Positions 53,177-62,131 are shown, counted from the stretch's first letter. The stretch: DNA of 64,000 nucleotides from Spirosoma aerolatum (GCF_002056795.1 NZ_CP020104.1:4969501-5033500); one strand, 5' to 3'. The notes: generated from the sequence alone by a model not told the origin. Numbers and translations: made by a program.

Positions 53177-53878
53177 ATGCGAATTATCCTATTCCTGCTA
53201 ATCCTGGTTCAGATATTTGGCTGCGTGCGTCAACCGGCTCTTACGGCTCAGTTGGTTCCTCGTTCGTTGAAGGCAATCAATCTGGAAGAAACCCTTACCC
53301 GGCGCGATGAACTGATGATGGCCTATTCGCTGACGAGCTACGATGCCCAGAATAAGGCGGTTGGGGTTGTCAATGGCGGCTGGGGCGTGGTGCCGGTTCA
53401 GAAAGATCAACAGATTGACCTGCAAAAGAGTGGGTCGGAATCGATCAGCCCGGCCAAGCCTATCAGCCTGACCTTACCGCGTAACGGGCGGATCGTGGCC
53501 TCACTGGTGCTGATTGAAGTGGACGATTACACCCGCGCCCGGGAAACAATGGCTAAAATCCAGAAAATCCATAACGTAGTGGCTATTCCGGTTGGCTTAC
53601 TCATTACGGCAACCGAAGTGCTGACCCCACTCAAGTATGTATCGGCGGGTCTGGTGGCATCAGGAGTCGGCTTACAATTGATCGATAAACTCGATGAAGA
53701 TGATTTGCTGGGGCAAAGTAGTGTAGAGCTTCGTGAAGCCGATCTCCGAAAATCGGGCCAACGTCTGGTGCGTGTACCGGCTCAGTTTACAGGTCAGCAT
53801 ATGCAGGATGCATTCGACTACCAACTGGACTACGACGTGCTGCTTAAAACCGTTAAAATTCAGCCTGTTCGCCAATAA
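53177..53878 (+). CDS. Putative lipoprotein of unknown function
   Basis: 233 aa with a lipoprotein signal (MRIILFLLILVQIFGC, Cys 16). The mature part has no recognised domain. It has a Gly-rich strand (GVVNGGWGVVPVQKDQQ), a hydrophobic helix near residue 140 (VAIPVGLLITATEVLTPL), and a basic-acidic C-terminal part ending VLLKTVKIQPVRQ. It stands before the two PpiC genes on the same strand and may be part of an envelope-assembly group. Confidence 0.7.
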   Translation: MRIILFLLILVQIFGCVRQPALTAQLVPRSLKAINLEETLTRRDELMMAYSLTSYDAQNKAVGVVNGGWGVVPVQKDQQIDLQKSGSESISPAKPISLTLPRNGRIVASLVLIEVDDYTRARETMAKIQKIHNVVAIPVGLLITATEVLTPLKYVSAGLVASGVGLQLIDKLDEDDLLGQSSVELREADLRKSGQRLVRVPAQFTGQHMQDAFDYQLDYDVLLKTVKIQPVRQ

Positions 53879-53970
53879 CCTCCCTGCCCAATCGTTCCTT
53901 TAACGGGAACGAATGTTTTTGTTATCAGAACTGTTTTACCCCTACGTTCCCAATCACTTAAATCGACGCT

Positions 53971-56325
53971 ATGCGCCATATAACTGGAGGTTTATTGCTG
54001 GCTTTACTTGTTTCAGCCTGCAAAACAACCACACCTGTTGTTCAGCAAACACCCCCAAAACCAGTCATTCTGACCCTGGGCAACAAGACATTCACGACCG
54101 ATGACTTTTTTCAGTCGTTCACTAAAAATCAACTGTCAGCAGATTCGGCCCAACGTACCGACATCAAAGAGTATTTTGATTTATACACAAATTTGAAACT
54201 AAAGGTACTGGCTGCCGAAGCCGAAGGGCACGACACAACCGAAGCCTTTCGGGAAGAGATGGCCACCTACCGGAAGCAACTGGCTCAATCGTATTTAACC
54301 GATAAGTTACAGGTCGAATCTCTGGCGGCTGAAGCCTACCAGCGTATGCAACAGGATGTGAATGCCCAGCACATTCTGATTTCAGTATCGGAGGATGCGC
54401 TCCCCGCCGATACACTGGCCGCTTACCAGAAAATCGTATCCCTACGTCAGCAAGCACTGGCCGGAACGGATTTTGCTCAGCTTGCCCGCGATCATTCGCA
54501 GGATGTGGCAACGGCTAAAACGGGTGGAAATTTGGGATTTGTTCCTGTCTTCGACGTGGTCTATCCGCTCGAAACAGCCATTTACACGACACCTGTTGGG
54601 AGCATTTCGCAGCCCGTTCGAACCCGATTTGGCTACCATTTGATCAAGGTCAATAGCCGTCGACCCAGTCGGGGCCGGGCGCGGGTAGCGCATATTCTGG
54701 TCCGCATTAGTCCCAGTGCCGACGAGGCTGGTCAGAAAGCCGCTCAGGAGCGTATCGATGCCGCTTATGCCCGTTTGCAAAAAGGCGACTCGTTCGAACT
54801 GGTTTGCCGCGAAGTTTCCGACGATGCTACCTCCAAAAACAACGGCGGGATTTTGCCCATATTCGAACCCGGTCGTTGGGTTCCTGCGTTTGAAGATGCC
54901 GCTTTCTCGCTCATCAAACCGGGCGACTATTCGAAACCCGTTCGTACCAATTACGGCTGGCACATCATCAAACTCATCGAGCGTCGGGCCATTGACCCCT
55001 ATACCACACTGGCTCCTTCGCTGCGGCAGCGGGTTACGACCGATAGTCGGGCCGAATTGCTCCGGCAAGCTACAGTCCAACGGTTACGTAAAGAGTATGC
55101 TGTTGAAGACGTTAAGTCGCTACTCGATGTTGCACTTACCAAAGCCGACAGCAGTTTACTACGCGGTCAATGGCGCTACACCGAGCCACTCGACCCAATC
55201 CTTCAGGGAAAGACGCTCATTACCATAGCCCGGCAGCCTTATACCGTAAACCAGTTTTTTGCCTATGTGCGTCAGCGACAGCAACCCCAGCGAAATCCAG
55301 CCCTAGCTTCCAATCCGGCTACCCAGGCCGACCGACCAGCTACAGGTTCTCCGATTGTTGCGATGCGTCGGCTGTACGACCGTTTTGTAGGTGACCAGTT
55401 GATCGCTACCGAGGAAGCTAATCTGGACAAAAAATCACCTGAATTCCGGTCGTTGATGAACGAAATCCGCGATGGGGTCCTGCTTTCGCAAATGATGGAA
55501 CAGAATGTGTGGGATCGTTCGATGAGTGACTCTACAGGTCAACGGCTCTATTTCGAGCAGAATAAAGCGAAATATCGCTTTCCGGAACGGGCTGTTGCCA
55601 CCATCGTAATCGCTCAGAACGACAGCCTGTTAACCCAGGCAACAGCACTTTTTGGCAACCGCCCACCCTATCAGCTTAAGCGGTCGGCCGCACCTTTATC
55701 GTTCACTAAAAATCAGACAACGCTAACTCCGCAACTACGCGAAACCCTGTTCGATGTACTGGTGGTTATGAGTCGCAACCCCGATTATGTCGTTGAAGTG
55801 AGCGGTTCGCACGACCCTACTGAAACCGATACCGTCTCGGCCGGTCGCATTCGGAATGTAGTCAATTACCTTCAGAAGAACGGTGTGGCCCTGAGTCGGA
55901 TTATGGAGAAAGATTATCAGGGTGCCCGCCCAGGGGTAGCTCGTGATGCGCAGCGGAACGTAACGTTCCAGTATTTCAGCAATTCGAAAGAGGATGTCGT
56001 GCGTGTGTTCAACAGCCGATCGACAGCTACAGGAAACCAGCCAGCCATCACGCTTATAGACGGTGTTTTTGCCGAAGGGTCGAATCCCTACCTCGACGCC
56101 ATCAATCAGTGGAAAGTGGGGACTAGCACCTTACATCGCGACAATAAAGCTGTTGCCGTCATCATCAGCCGAATAGAACCCGCCCGCGCCAAAACGTTTG
56201 CCGAAGCTCGCGGAACGGTAATCAACGAGTACCAGGCTCAACTTGAAAAACAGTGGCTTGTACAACTCAAACAAACATACCCCGTTAAAGTAAACGAACA
56301 GGAAATCCAGCGGTTGGTAAAATAA
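53971..56325 (+). CDS. PpiC-type peptidyl-prolyl isomerase lipoprotein with embedded OmpA-like domain
   Basis: 784 aa. Lipoprotein signal with Cys 17 (LVSAC). Two parvulin domains are in tandem: about 130-228 (NAQHILISV, TGGNLGFVP, TRFGYHLIKV) and about 238-340 (VAHILVRIS, NNGGILPIF, TNYGWHIIKL). Residues about 575-665 look like an OmpA-type peptidoglycan-binding domain: FTKNQTTLTPQLRETLFDVL, VEVSGSHDPTETD, RIRNVVNYLQKNGVALSRI, with the Asp and Arg positions kept. The C-terminal 100 residues return to a PPIase-associated helical tail (FAEARGTVINEYQAQLEKQW). I infer an outer-membrane-attached foldase for envelope proteins. Confidence 0.85.
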   Translation: MRHITGGLLLALLVSACKTTTPVVQQTPPKPVILTLGNKTFTTDDFFQSFTKNQLSADSAQRTDIKEYFDLYTNLKLKVLAAEAEGHDTTEAFREEMATYRKQLAQSYLTDKLQVESLAAEAYQRMQQDVNAQHILISVSEDALPADTLAAYQKIVSLRQQALAGTDFAQLARDHSQDVATAKTGGNLGFVPVFDVVYPLETAIYTTPVGSISQPVRTRFGYHLIKVNSRRPSRGRARVAHILVRISPSADEAGQKAAQERIDAAYARLQKGDSFELVCREVSDDATSKNNGGILPIFEPGRWVPAFEDAAFSLIKPGDYSKPVRTNYGWHIIKLIERRAIDPYTTLAPSLRQRVTTDSRAELLRQATVQRLRKEYAVEDVKSLLDVALTKADSSLLRGQWRYTEPLDPILQGKTLITIARQPYTVNQFFAYVRQRQQPQRNPALASNPATQADRPATGSPIVAMRRLYDRFVGDQLIATEEANLDKKSPEFRSLMNEIRDGVLLSQMMEQNVWDRSMSDSTGQRLYFEQNKAKYRFPERAVATIVIAQNDSLLTQATALFGNRPPYQLKRSAAPLSFTKNQTTLTPQLRETLFDVLVVMSRNPDYVVEVSGSHDPTETDTVSAGRIRNVVNYLQKNGVALSRIMEKDYQGARPGVARDAQRNVTFQYFSNSKEDVVRVFNSRSTATGNQPAITLIDGVFAEGSNPYLDAINQWKVGTSTLHRDNKAVAVIISRIEPARAKTFAEARGTVINEYQAQLEKQWLVQLKQTYPVKVNEQEIQRLVK

Positions 56326-56327
56326 GT

Positions 56328-56388
56328 GTGGAGCCGGGAGCGTGGAGTAAGGAGTTACCTCAATCACCAAGCTCCTGGCTCCACGCTC
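56328..56388. repeat. GGAGCCGGGAGC palindrome between the two PPIase genes
   Basis: GTGGAGCCGGGAGC (56328-56341) pairs with GCTCCTGGCTCCAC (56371-56384) with one mismatch. A second pairing is possible between GAGCGTGGAG (56338-56347) and CTCCACGCTC (56379-56388), so two exclusive hairpins can form. It begins 3 bp after the first PPIase stop. Confidence 0.65.
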
Positions 56389-56436
56389 GCCACCCTTAAT
56401 TTTTCTTAAAACACAGGCCTATAGCGGTTCTGTGCG

Positions 56437-56444
56437 TATATTTG
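56437..56444 (+). promoter_or_regulatory. TATATTTG, candidate -7 promoter box
   Basis: TATATTTG matches the Bacteroidota -7 consensus TAnnTTTG exactly. It ends 5 bp before the ATG at 56450, so transcription from it would give an almost leaderless mRNA. No clear TTG is seen at the -33 position. Confidence 0.3.
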
Positions 56445-56449
56445 AGATT

Positions 56450-57823
56450 ATGAAAAAAGTAATCAACAGTGTGCTTCTTATTTTGACAGGCTTTTTCCTG
56501 ACAGCTCCATCCTTTGGGCAGGGACAGGGCTTAAGCCTTAATAAAATAATCGCCAAAGTCGATAATTACTATGTGCTGCGCTCCGACCTCGAAGAGGCTT
56601 ACCAGTCGTATGTCGGACAAAATCAGACCCCTCCGCAGAAATGCCAGTTGCTCGAAAGTCTGGTGATCAATAAAATGATGCTGGCCAAAGCAGAGATCGA
56701 CTCGGTTGTGGTAGATGACAAAATTGTGGACAACGAACTCGATACCCGTATGCAATACATGGTGCAGCAGTTCGGGTCCGAGAAAAATATCGTTGAAGCC
56801 TACGGTAAAAGCCTGGAAATGCTGAAAAGCGAGCTACGCCAGCAGGTGAAAGATCAGAAGGTCGTCCAGAAAATGCAGCAGAAAATTACGAACGATGTAA
56901 AGATCACTCCCCGCGAGGTTCGTAAATTTTTCGATAGCATTCCCAAAGACAGCCTTCCTTACATGCCTGCCGAAGTGGAAGTTGGCCAGATTGTCCGATT
57001 TGCCAAACCGACAAAAGAGCAAAAAGAAGCCTTACGCCAACGGCTGCTTGATCTGAAAAAACGAGTTGAAAATGGGGAAGATTTTGGCAAACTGGCCAAA
57101 GAAAACTCCGAAGACGTAAGCTCAGCCGAACGCAATGGGGATTTAGGGTTTGCCAAGCGGGGGATGATGGTGGCTCCTTTCGAAGGAGCTGCGCTCAAAC
57201 TGAAACCCAACGAAATGTCGGATGTGGTTGAATCGGAATTTGGTCTTCACCTGATTCAATTAATCGAAACTCGTGGTGCCGAATACCACGCTCGGCACAT
57301 CCTGCTCCGCCCCGATTACAACCGCCTTGACCTGACAGGCCCAACCCACTACCTCGATAGTCTGCGGAACCTGATTCAGATCGACTCACTGAAATTCGAC
57401 AAGGCCGCTAAAGATTTTTCGGAAGATAAATCCACAGCCGATGCAGGTGGACTGCTTCGCGATCCGCAATCAGGGGCCAGCCGTTTGGCGATGGACGGCA
57501 CTATGGAATATGCCCTATTCCAGATGCTCGACACCATGCAGGTAGGAGCTATCTCGAAGCCGCTACCTTATCGGACCGAAGATGGCAAAAGTGCGGTACG
57601 GTTGTTGTATTATAAAAGTAAGATTGCCCCCCATACGGCCGACTACACGAAAGATTTTGAAAAGCTACAAACCATTGTGCTTCAAAATAAGAAAAACCGG
57701 GCTATCGACGACTGGTTCCGCAAATCGATTGCTGACGTGTATATTACGATCGACCCGGAATTTCATGGCTGTCGAATCTTCGGCACAACCCAAAATAGTG
57801 CAGCCAGTACTGGTGGAAATTAA
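56450..57823 (+). CDS. SurA-like periplasmic peptidyl-prolyl isomerase
   Basis: 457 aa from ATG 56450, which begins a signal peptide (MKKVINSVLLILTGFFLTAP, ending FGQ). SurA-type N-terminal helices (residues about 25-165: NKIIAKVDNYYVLRSDLEEA, LVINKMMLAKAEID) precede two parvulin domains, about 175-275 (AEVEVGQIVRFAKP, NGDLGFAKRGM, EFGLHLIQLIE) and 280-385 (EYHARHILLRPD, TADAGGLLRD). It acts as a chaperone/foldase for outer-membrane proteins in transit through the periplasm. It is 124 bp after the larger PpiC lipoprotein on the same strand. Confidence 0.92.
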   Translation: MKKVINSVLLILTGFFLTAPSFGQGQGLSLNKIIAKVDNYYVLRSDLEEAYQSYVGQNQTPPQKCQLLESLVINKMMLAKAEIDSVVVDDKIVDNELDTRMQYMVQQFGSEKNIVEAYGKSLEMLKSELRQQVKDQKVVQKMQQKITNDVKITPREVRKFFDSIPKDSLPYMPAEVEVGQIVRFAKPTKEQKEALRQRLLDLKKRVENGEDFGKLAKENSEDVSSAERNGDLGFAKRGMMVAPFEGAALKLKPNEMSDVVESEFGLHLIQLIETRGAEYHARHILLRPDYNRLDLTGPTHYLDSLRNLIQIDSLKFDKAAKDFSEDKSTADAGGLLRDPQSGASRLAMDGTMEYALFQMLDTMQVGAISKPLPYRTEDGKSAVRLLYYKSKIAPHTADYTKDFEKLQTIVLQNKKNRAIDDWFRKSIADVYITIDPEFHGCRIFGTTQNSAASTGGN

Positions 57824-57889
57824 TTTTGAATGATTGAATTGTTAACTAATGACCTTACTGCAACAATTCAATCATTCTATCATTCAAAA
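57824..57889. repeat. GAATGATTGAATTGTT palindromic repeat, copy 2
   Basis: GAATGATTGAATTGTT (57828-57843) and AACAATTCAATCATTC (57862-57877) are perfect 16-bp arms with an 18-nt loop; TATCATTCAAAA follows. The element shares ATTTTGAATGATTGA and ATTCTATCATTCA with 53095-53170. It lies between surA-like and moxR, and the upstream in-frame codons of moxR run through it. Confidence 0.75.
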
Positions 57890-57904
57890 CTAACTTTTAT
57901 ACCT

Positions 57905-58867
57905 GTGCCTTACTCATCGGACGTTGCGGCTGCCGAAGCCCTTACCAACTCGTATCAAAAGCTCAAAAGTGAAATCTCCAAAGTCGTTATCGGGCAAGAT
58001 GAAACCGTCCGTCTGCTGTTAACGGCCATCTTTTGTCAGGGACACTGTTTGCTGGTTGGTGTTCCGGGGCTGGCTAAAACACTGTTGATCCAAACCATCG
58101 CCAGCGCCCTCGACCTTGACTTTAACCGTATTCAGTTTACACCTGACCTCATGCCATCGGATATTCTGGGCTCGGAAACGCTTGATCAGGAACGTAACTT
58201 CAAATTCATCAAAGGCCCCGTTTTTGCCAATATTATTCTGGCCGATGAGATCAACCGGACTCCGCCTAAAACCCAGTCGGCTCTGCTCGAAGCCATGCAG
58301 GAATACGCGGTTACCATTGCCGGACAAAAATATAACCTGGGTCGCCCCTTCTTCGTACTGGCTACCCAGAACCCAATTGAACAGGAAGGAACCTATCCGC
58401 TTCCTGAAGCGCAGTTGGACCGGTTTATGTTCAATATTTACCTGGATTACCCATCCTATCAATCGGAGCTGGACATCGTAAAAAACACGACCTCTGATCG
58501 GCAGAATGAGGTAAAACGAGTCATTACCGGCGAAGAAATTCGGGAGTTCCAGCACCTTGTACGTCGGGTGCCCGTTGTCGATAATGTGGTTGAATATGCG
58601 GTTAAGCTTGTGCACAAGACGCGCCCGAACACCGAAATGGCCTCTTCCGATGCGAACCAATACCTTGAATGGGGCGCAGGCCCACGGGCATCGCAGGCAT
58701 TGATTCTGGCCTCTAAATGCAATGCCCTGCTCAATGGCAAATACTCGCCCGATATTGAAGATGTAAAAGCCGTAGCCCTACCAATTCTTCGTCACAGGGT
58801 GGTTCGGAACTTCAAGGCTGAAGCCGAAGGCATCTCGGTCGAGCAATTGATCAAAAGGCTGTTATAA
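57905..58867 (+). CDS. MoxR-family AAA+ ATPase
   Basis: 320 aa from GTG 57905. An ATG at 57830 is in frame, but the codons between them are made of the palindromic repeat, and PYSSDVAAAEALTNSYQKL resembles the normal MoxR start, so I prefer the GTG. AAA+ motifs: Walker A LLVGVPGLAKTLLIQTIA, Walker B NIILADEINRTPPKTQSALL, sensor 1 FVLATQNPIEQEGTYPLPEA, Arg finger QLDRFMF. MoxR proteins work with vWA-domain partners to assemble or activate complexes. No vWA or DUF58 gene follows here. Confidence 0.9.
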   Translation: MPYSSDVAAAEALTNSYQKLKSEISKVVIGQDETVRLLLTAIFCQGHCLLVGVPGLAKTLLIQTIASALDLDFNRIQFTPDLMPSDILGSETLDQERNFKFIKGPVFANIILADEINRTPPKTQSALLEAMQEYAVTIAGQKYNLGRPFFVLATQNPIEQEGTYPLPEAQLDRFMFNIYLDYPSYQSELDIVKNTTSDRQNEVKRVITGEEIREFQHLVRRVPVVDNVVEYAVKLVHKTRPNTEMASSDANQYLEWGAGPRASQALILASKCNALLNGKYSPDIEDVKAVALPILRHRVVRNFKAEAEGISVEQLIKRLL

Positions 58868-58879
58868 CCAGTAGAGAAT

Positions 58880-58925
58880 AAAAAAGGGAAAAGGAAGACG
58901 TGCACGTCTTCCTTTTCCCTTTTTT
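58880..58925. terminator. Perfect 23-bp palindrome, bidirectional terminator
   Basis: Arms 58880-58902 and 58903-58925 are perfect reverse complements with no spacer. Each has six A or T at the outer end (AAAAAAGGGAAAAGGAAG on the left, matching T-run on the right). It sits between moxR and the small convergent gene, 13 bp after the moxR stop, so the stem with its outer T-run fits an intrinsic terminator in both directions. Confidence 0.8.
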
Positions 58926-58928
58926 ATC

Positions 58929-59114
58929 TTAGTCGTTTTCCTCGTTCTTTTTGTTCGTTTTTCCTAAATAGTCACTGTCTCCATCGCCCATACCCGTCGA
59001 TTGATCGTCGACACCTGTCGGTTCGACGCCTTCAGTCTTCTCGCCAACCAGAACGGTTTTCGTTCCGGTTTTTATATCCTGATCAAGGTCCTGCAAATTA
59101 TCCTGACGATTCAT
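58929..59114 (-). CDS. Small acidic hydrophilic protein of unknown function
   Basis: 61 aa, strongly acidic and Gly/Asp/Thr-rich (KTVLVGEKTEGVEPTG, MGDGDSDYLGKTN). It has no hydrophobic core and is likely disordered. I recognise no family. It ends 4 bp from the palindromic terminator. The frame is open and begins with a good ATG, but coding status rests only on that and on its position. Confidence 0.4.
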   Translation of the reverse strand: MNRQDNLQDLDQDIKTGTKTVLVGEKTEGVEPTGVDDQSTGMGDGDSDYLGKTNKKNEEND

Positions 59115-59197
59115 ACTACATACGAGTTAATTAATACCTCCGGCACCGCTACTGGCCTGGTTTAATAACCGCACTTAATCAGAATAGTTATTGAAAA

Positions 59198-60187
59198 TTA
59201 GCTTTTGAGCCACCAGATCGCCTTGGGATCAAAGGAGATCCTAATTTGCTGATTGACCTGTAGATCATCGCGGCTCGTTAGCAGGCGAAGCGACAGATAG
59301 CGCGCCACCTGCACATCCAGCTCGTAATGACTTCCCTTGAAAAAGACGGCTCGTATCGTTCCAGGGGTTCCCAGTTCATCGAGTCGAACCTCCTCAGGGC
59401 GCAAGCAAATCAGCTCTTCTGTCTGTCGCGGCTCTGGCAGGCCAAATGCCGGTAAATATTTTGCTTTGAAGATGTTTGCTAACCCCGTCATACGTGCCGC
59501 ATAGGCTGTAGCGGGTTGATGATATACGACTTTAGGTGTCCCTAACTGAACAAGCTTTCCATCGCGCAAAATACCGAGCGTATCGGCTAGAGAAAGCGCG
59601 TCGGACGCATCGTGGGTTACAAACAGACAGGACGTCTGTTCATGACGAACCAGATCGAAAAGCAGTTCCCGAACAATGAGCCGATTGGGTAAATCGAGAT
59701 GGCTAAAGGGCTCATCCAGCAGCAGAACGGCGGGTTTATCGGCAATAGCGCGGGCAATGGCTGTACGTTGCTTTTCGCCACCCGACACCTGACGCGGTAT
59801 CCGGTCCTGCACCTCGATCAGGCGACAAAGCTTTAGCAACTGATCTACGCGAAAATCGCGGTAGGCTTTTTCGAAAAAGCGCAGGGCGTAGGCAATATTT
59901 TCCCGAACCGATACATTCGGCATAAGCTGGTACTCCTGATGCACCAGCCGGATATCGTCGTGCCCAGCTACCAACTTCTCCGACGGTCCCACGACTCGTT
60001 GTCCATTCAACCAGACTTCACCCGCATCGGCGTCCGACAGGCCAGCTAATAGGTTAAGCAGGGTACTTTTGCCTGAACCACTGGCACCAACCAGTGCCAT
60101 AATTCGACCGGGTTCCAGCGTCAGCGAAACCTGACGGACGGCAGCGACCTCCGCGTATGTTTTCGTAAGTTTAGTGGCAGTGAGCAA
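59198..60187 (-). CDS. ABC transporter ATP-binding protein (PotA/FbpC-type)
   Basis: 329 aa. Walker A GASGSGKSTLLNLL (about 34-47), Q-loop QEYQLMPNV, signature VSGGEKQRTAIARAI, Walker B PAVLLLDEPFSHLD, H-loop LFVTHDASD. The C-terminal 100 residues look like a TOBE-type regulatory domain (LICLRPEEVRLDEL, IRAVFFKGSHYELDVQV). This layout belongs to importers of Fe3+, spermidine or related solutes. No permease or binding protein is next to it. The start is TTG (LTATKLTKTYAEV); no ATG is near. Whether this ATPase also serves the orphan permeases is unknown, and its type argues against it. Confidence 0.9.
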   Translation of the reverse strand: MLTATKLTKTYAEVAAVRQVSLTLEPGRIMALVGASGSGKSTLLNLLAGLSDADAGEVWLNGQRVVGPSEKLVAGHDDIRLVHQEYQLMPNVSVRENIAYALRFFEKAYRDFRVDQLLKLCRLIEVQDRIPRQVSGGEKQRTAIARAIADKPAVLLLDEPFSHLDLPNRLIVRELLFDLVRHEQTSCLFVTHDASDALSLADTLGILRDGKLVQLGTPKVVYHQPATAYAARMTGLANIFKAKYLPAFGLPEPRQTEELICLRPEEVRLDELGTPGTIRAVFFKGSHYELDVQVARYLSLRLLTSRDDLQVNQQIRISFDPKAIWWLKS

Positions 60188-60192
60188 TTGTA

Positions 60193-60261
60193 TATAGCCC
60201 GGACGGCCACGTCCGGGTTAAAACTGATTTGACATCCCCGAACGTGGCCGCTCAGGCTATA
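60193..60261. repeat. Imperfect 25-bp inverted repeat between the ABC and GapN-like genes
   Basis: Arms 60193-60217 (TATAGCCCGGACGGCCACGT and on) and 60237-60261 match at 21 of 25 positions around a 19-nt loop. It lies upstream of the ABC gene and just after the end of the GapN-like gene, both leftward, so it may end gapN transcription. Confidence 0.65.
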
Positions 60262-60266
60262 GGACA

Positions 60267-61889
60267 TCAAAAAATAAAGTTTGTACTTAAGAATTCGGAT
60301 TTGTGTCCACGCACAATATCGTTCAGAATAGTCTTATTGGTTCCAGTATCTTTTGTAGCCACTGCCGACCGAATGGAAAACGACCGTAGCGCATCTTCAA
60401 CGGAGAGCGTACCCTCGGCCGAATCTTTTCGGCCTGTAAAGGGGAACGTATCGGGCCCGCGCTGACATTGGGCATTGATATTTACCCGGCTTACCAGATT
60501 CACCAACGGGTCGATTAGTTTGGCAATGGCGTCGGTATCGGTTCCGAAAATACTGGCCTGCATACCGTGATCGTCGGTGATGAGGTACTGGATAAATTCT
60601 TCTTCGTCCCTGTAAGCCACAACGGGAATGACAGGGCCAAACTGTTCTTCCCGATATAGCCGCATCCCCTCGCGAACAGGATACACCACAGCAGGTCGGA
60701 ATAGCGACGCTTCGGTTTCGCCCCCACCTTCATTAACGATAGAAGCCCCACCAGCCTGGGCATCGGCAATGATGTCGGCCAGATACTGGGTCTTATTGGG
60801 TTCGGGTAATGGTGTTATCTGAGTACCGGCTGTCCAGGGCATACCTGGTTTCAGTTTACTGACGGCAGGGCTAAATCGTTTCAGAAATTCGTCGACAATT
60901 GACTCGTGCGCCCAGATAATCTTGATAGCTGTACACCGTTGACCGTTGAAGGATAGCGTTCCGAGTAAACACTCACTCACCGCAACATCCAGATCGGCAT
61001 CCGGTAGAATGATCGCTGCATTTTTGGCATCCAGACTCATGATGGACCGGAGCCGATTCAGTTTAGGGTGCTGCCGTTGCAGTTCGTCGGCTACGCGGCT
61101 GGAGCCGATCAGGGTCAGCACATTCACTTTACCGGACTGCATTACGGGTGGCACCACATTGGCTCCACGCCCATACAATGAATTTACCACGCCTTTAGGG
61201 AAGCTGGTACGGAACGCTTCAAGCAGTGGATAATGCAGTAGTGAACCATGCTTGGGCGTTTTGAACAGAATAGTATTCCCCATCAAAATAGCCGGGATCA
61301 GCGTTGTATACGTCTCATTTAAGGGATAGTTGAACGGTCCCATGGCCAGGACAACGCCCAGGGGCGACCGACGGACCTGCCCAATAATACCCTCCTCAAT
61401 CCGAAACCGCGACGAGTTGCGATCCATATTTTTGAGCGTATCGATGGTATCGTAAATGTACTTTACTGTTCGATCGAACTCTTTGGTCGCGTCGGCCAGA
61501 TTTTTGCCAATTTCCCACATAATCAGATTGACAACCAGCTTGCGCTGCTCCAGCATTTTGCCCACAAACGTTTCCATGCAGGCAATCCGGTCGGCTACGC
61601 CCATTTGTGGCCATTCGCCCCGGCCATTGTCATAAGCGGCCACGGCAGCATCCAGAGCCGCAAGGGCTTCTTTTTCACCCGTCACGGGGAAGCTGCCGAC
61701 CAGTTTTCGTTCTAAGGTGCCGTCGGCTCCGGGAATGCAAATGGGCGAATATACCTCCGACACTGGGCCGTCCCACTGTCGCATTTCACCGTTGATCAGG
61801 TACTCACGCTGATGGATGGGTTCAATTCGATACTCGGCTGGAATTTGATCGTCGGTCGGGAATAGCCCCGCCAGTTTTGAATCGTTCAT
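60267..61889 (-). CDS. gapN: NADP-dependent glyceraldehyde-3-phosphate dehydrogenase-like aldehyde dehydrogenase
   Basis: 540 aa. Aldehyde dehydrogenase fold. The nucleotide-binding region includes GVVLAMGPFNYPLNETYTTL and TLIGSSRVADELQ; the general-base Glu and catalytic Cys are in MSLDAKNAAIILPDADLD and SFNGQRCTAIKIIW. The end INAQCQRGPDTFPFTGRKDS is a feature of GapN proteins. The family oxidises glyceraldehyde-3-phosphate to 3-phosphoglycerate with NADP, giving NADPH without ATP. Assignment to GapN rather than another aldehyde dehydrogenase is likely but not certain. Confidence 0.8.
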   Translation of the reverse strand: MNDSKLAGLFPTDDQIPAEYRIEPIHQREYLINGEMRQWDGPVSEVYSPICIPGADGTLERKLVGSFPVTGEKEALAALDAAVAAYDNGRGEWPQMGVADRIACMETFVGKMLEQRKLVVNLIMWEIGKNLADATKEFDRTVKYIYDTIDTLKNMDRNSSRFRIEEGIIGQVRRSPLGVVLAMGPFNYPLNETYTTLIPAILMGNTILFKTPKHGSLLHYPLLEAFRTSFPKGVVNSLYGRGANVVPPVMQSGKVNVLTLIGSSRVADELQRQHPKLNRLRSIMSLDAKNAAIILPDADLDVAVSECLLGTLSFNGQRCTAIKIIWAHESIVDEFLKRFSPAVSKLKPGMPWTAGTQITPLPEPNKTQYLADIIADAQAGGASIVNEGGGETEASLFRPAVVYPVREGMRLYREEQFGPVIPVVAYRDEEEFIQYLITDDHGMQASIFGTDTDAIAKLIDPLVNLVSRVNINAQCQRGPDTFPFTGRKDSAEGTLSVEDALRSFSIRSAVATKDTGTNKTILNDIVRGHKSEFLSTNFIF

Positions 61890-61994
61890 GAGCAGAATAA
61901 ACTTGGAAAAGAAACGGCGGTAAACGTCGGCATTTAGTGGTCAAAATCCAACCCGACAAAAAACAAAATGCCCCCCAAAAGAGCCAAATCAGGT

Positions 61995-62044
61995 AATCTT
62001 AATCGGGATTTTAACCCATTAAAACGTTAATCTTTATCGGGATT
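61995..62044. repeat. Short direct repeat AATCTTAATCGGGATT
   Basis: AATCTTAATCGGGATT (61995-62010) and AATCTTTATCGGGATT (62029-62044) differ at one base and are 34 bp apart. They lie in the gap between the divergent GapN-like gene and the 77-aa ORF, so they could be regulatory sites for either. Confidence 0.45.
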
Positions 62045-62131
62045 GCCCTTTCCAAGCTCGCAGCGGCCTATTTTCCCTTACTCTTTTCGCCCAATTCACC
62101 AATAACATTCCTGGTCACGCCAGGATGAGTA

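Noticed and set aside
57830..57904. ATG 57830 as the moxR start
   Set aside because: The codons it adds consist of a palindromic repeat found in another gap, and the family-like N-terminus begins at GTG 57905.
59198..60187. This ABC ATPase as the missing partner of the orphan permeases
   Set aside because: Its TOBE-like C-terminus marks it as a solute-importer ATPase; MacB/LolD-type ATPases are about 230 aa without that domain.
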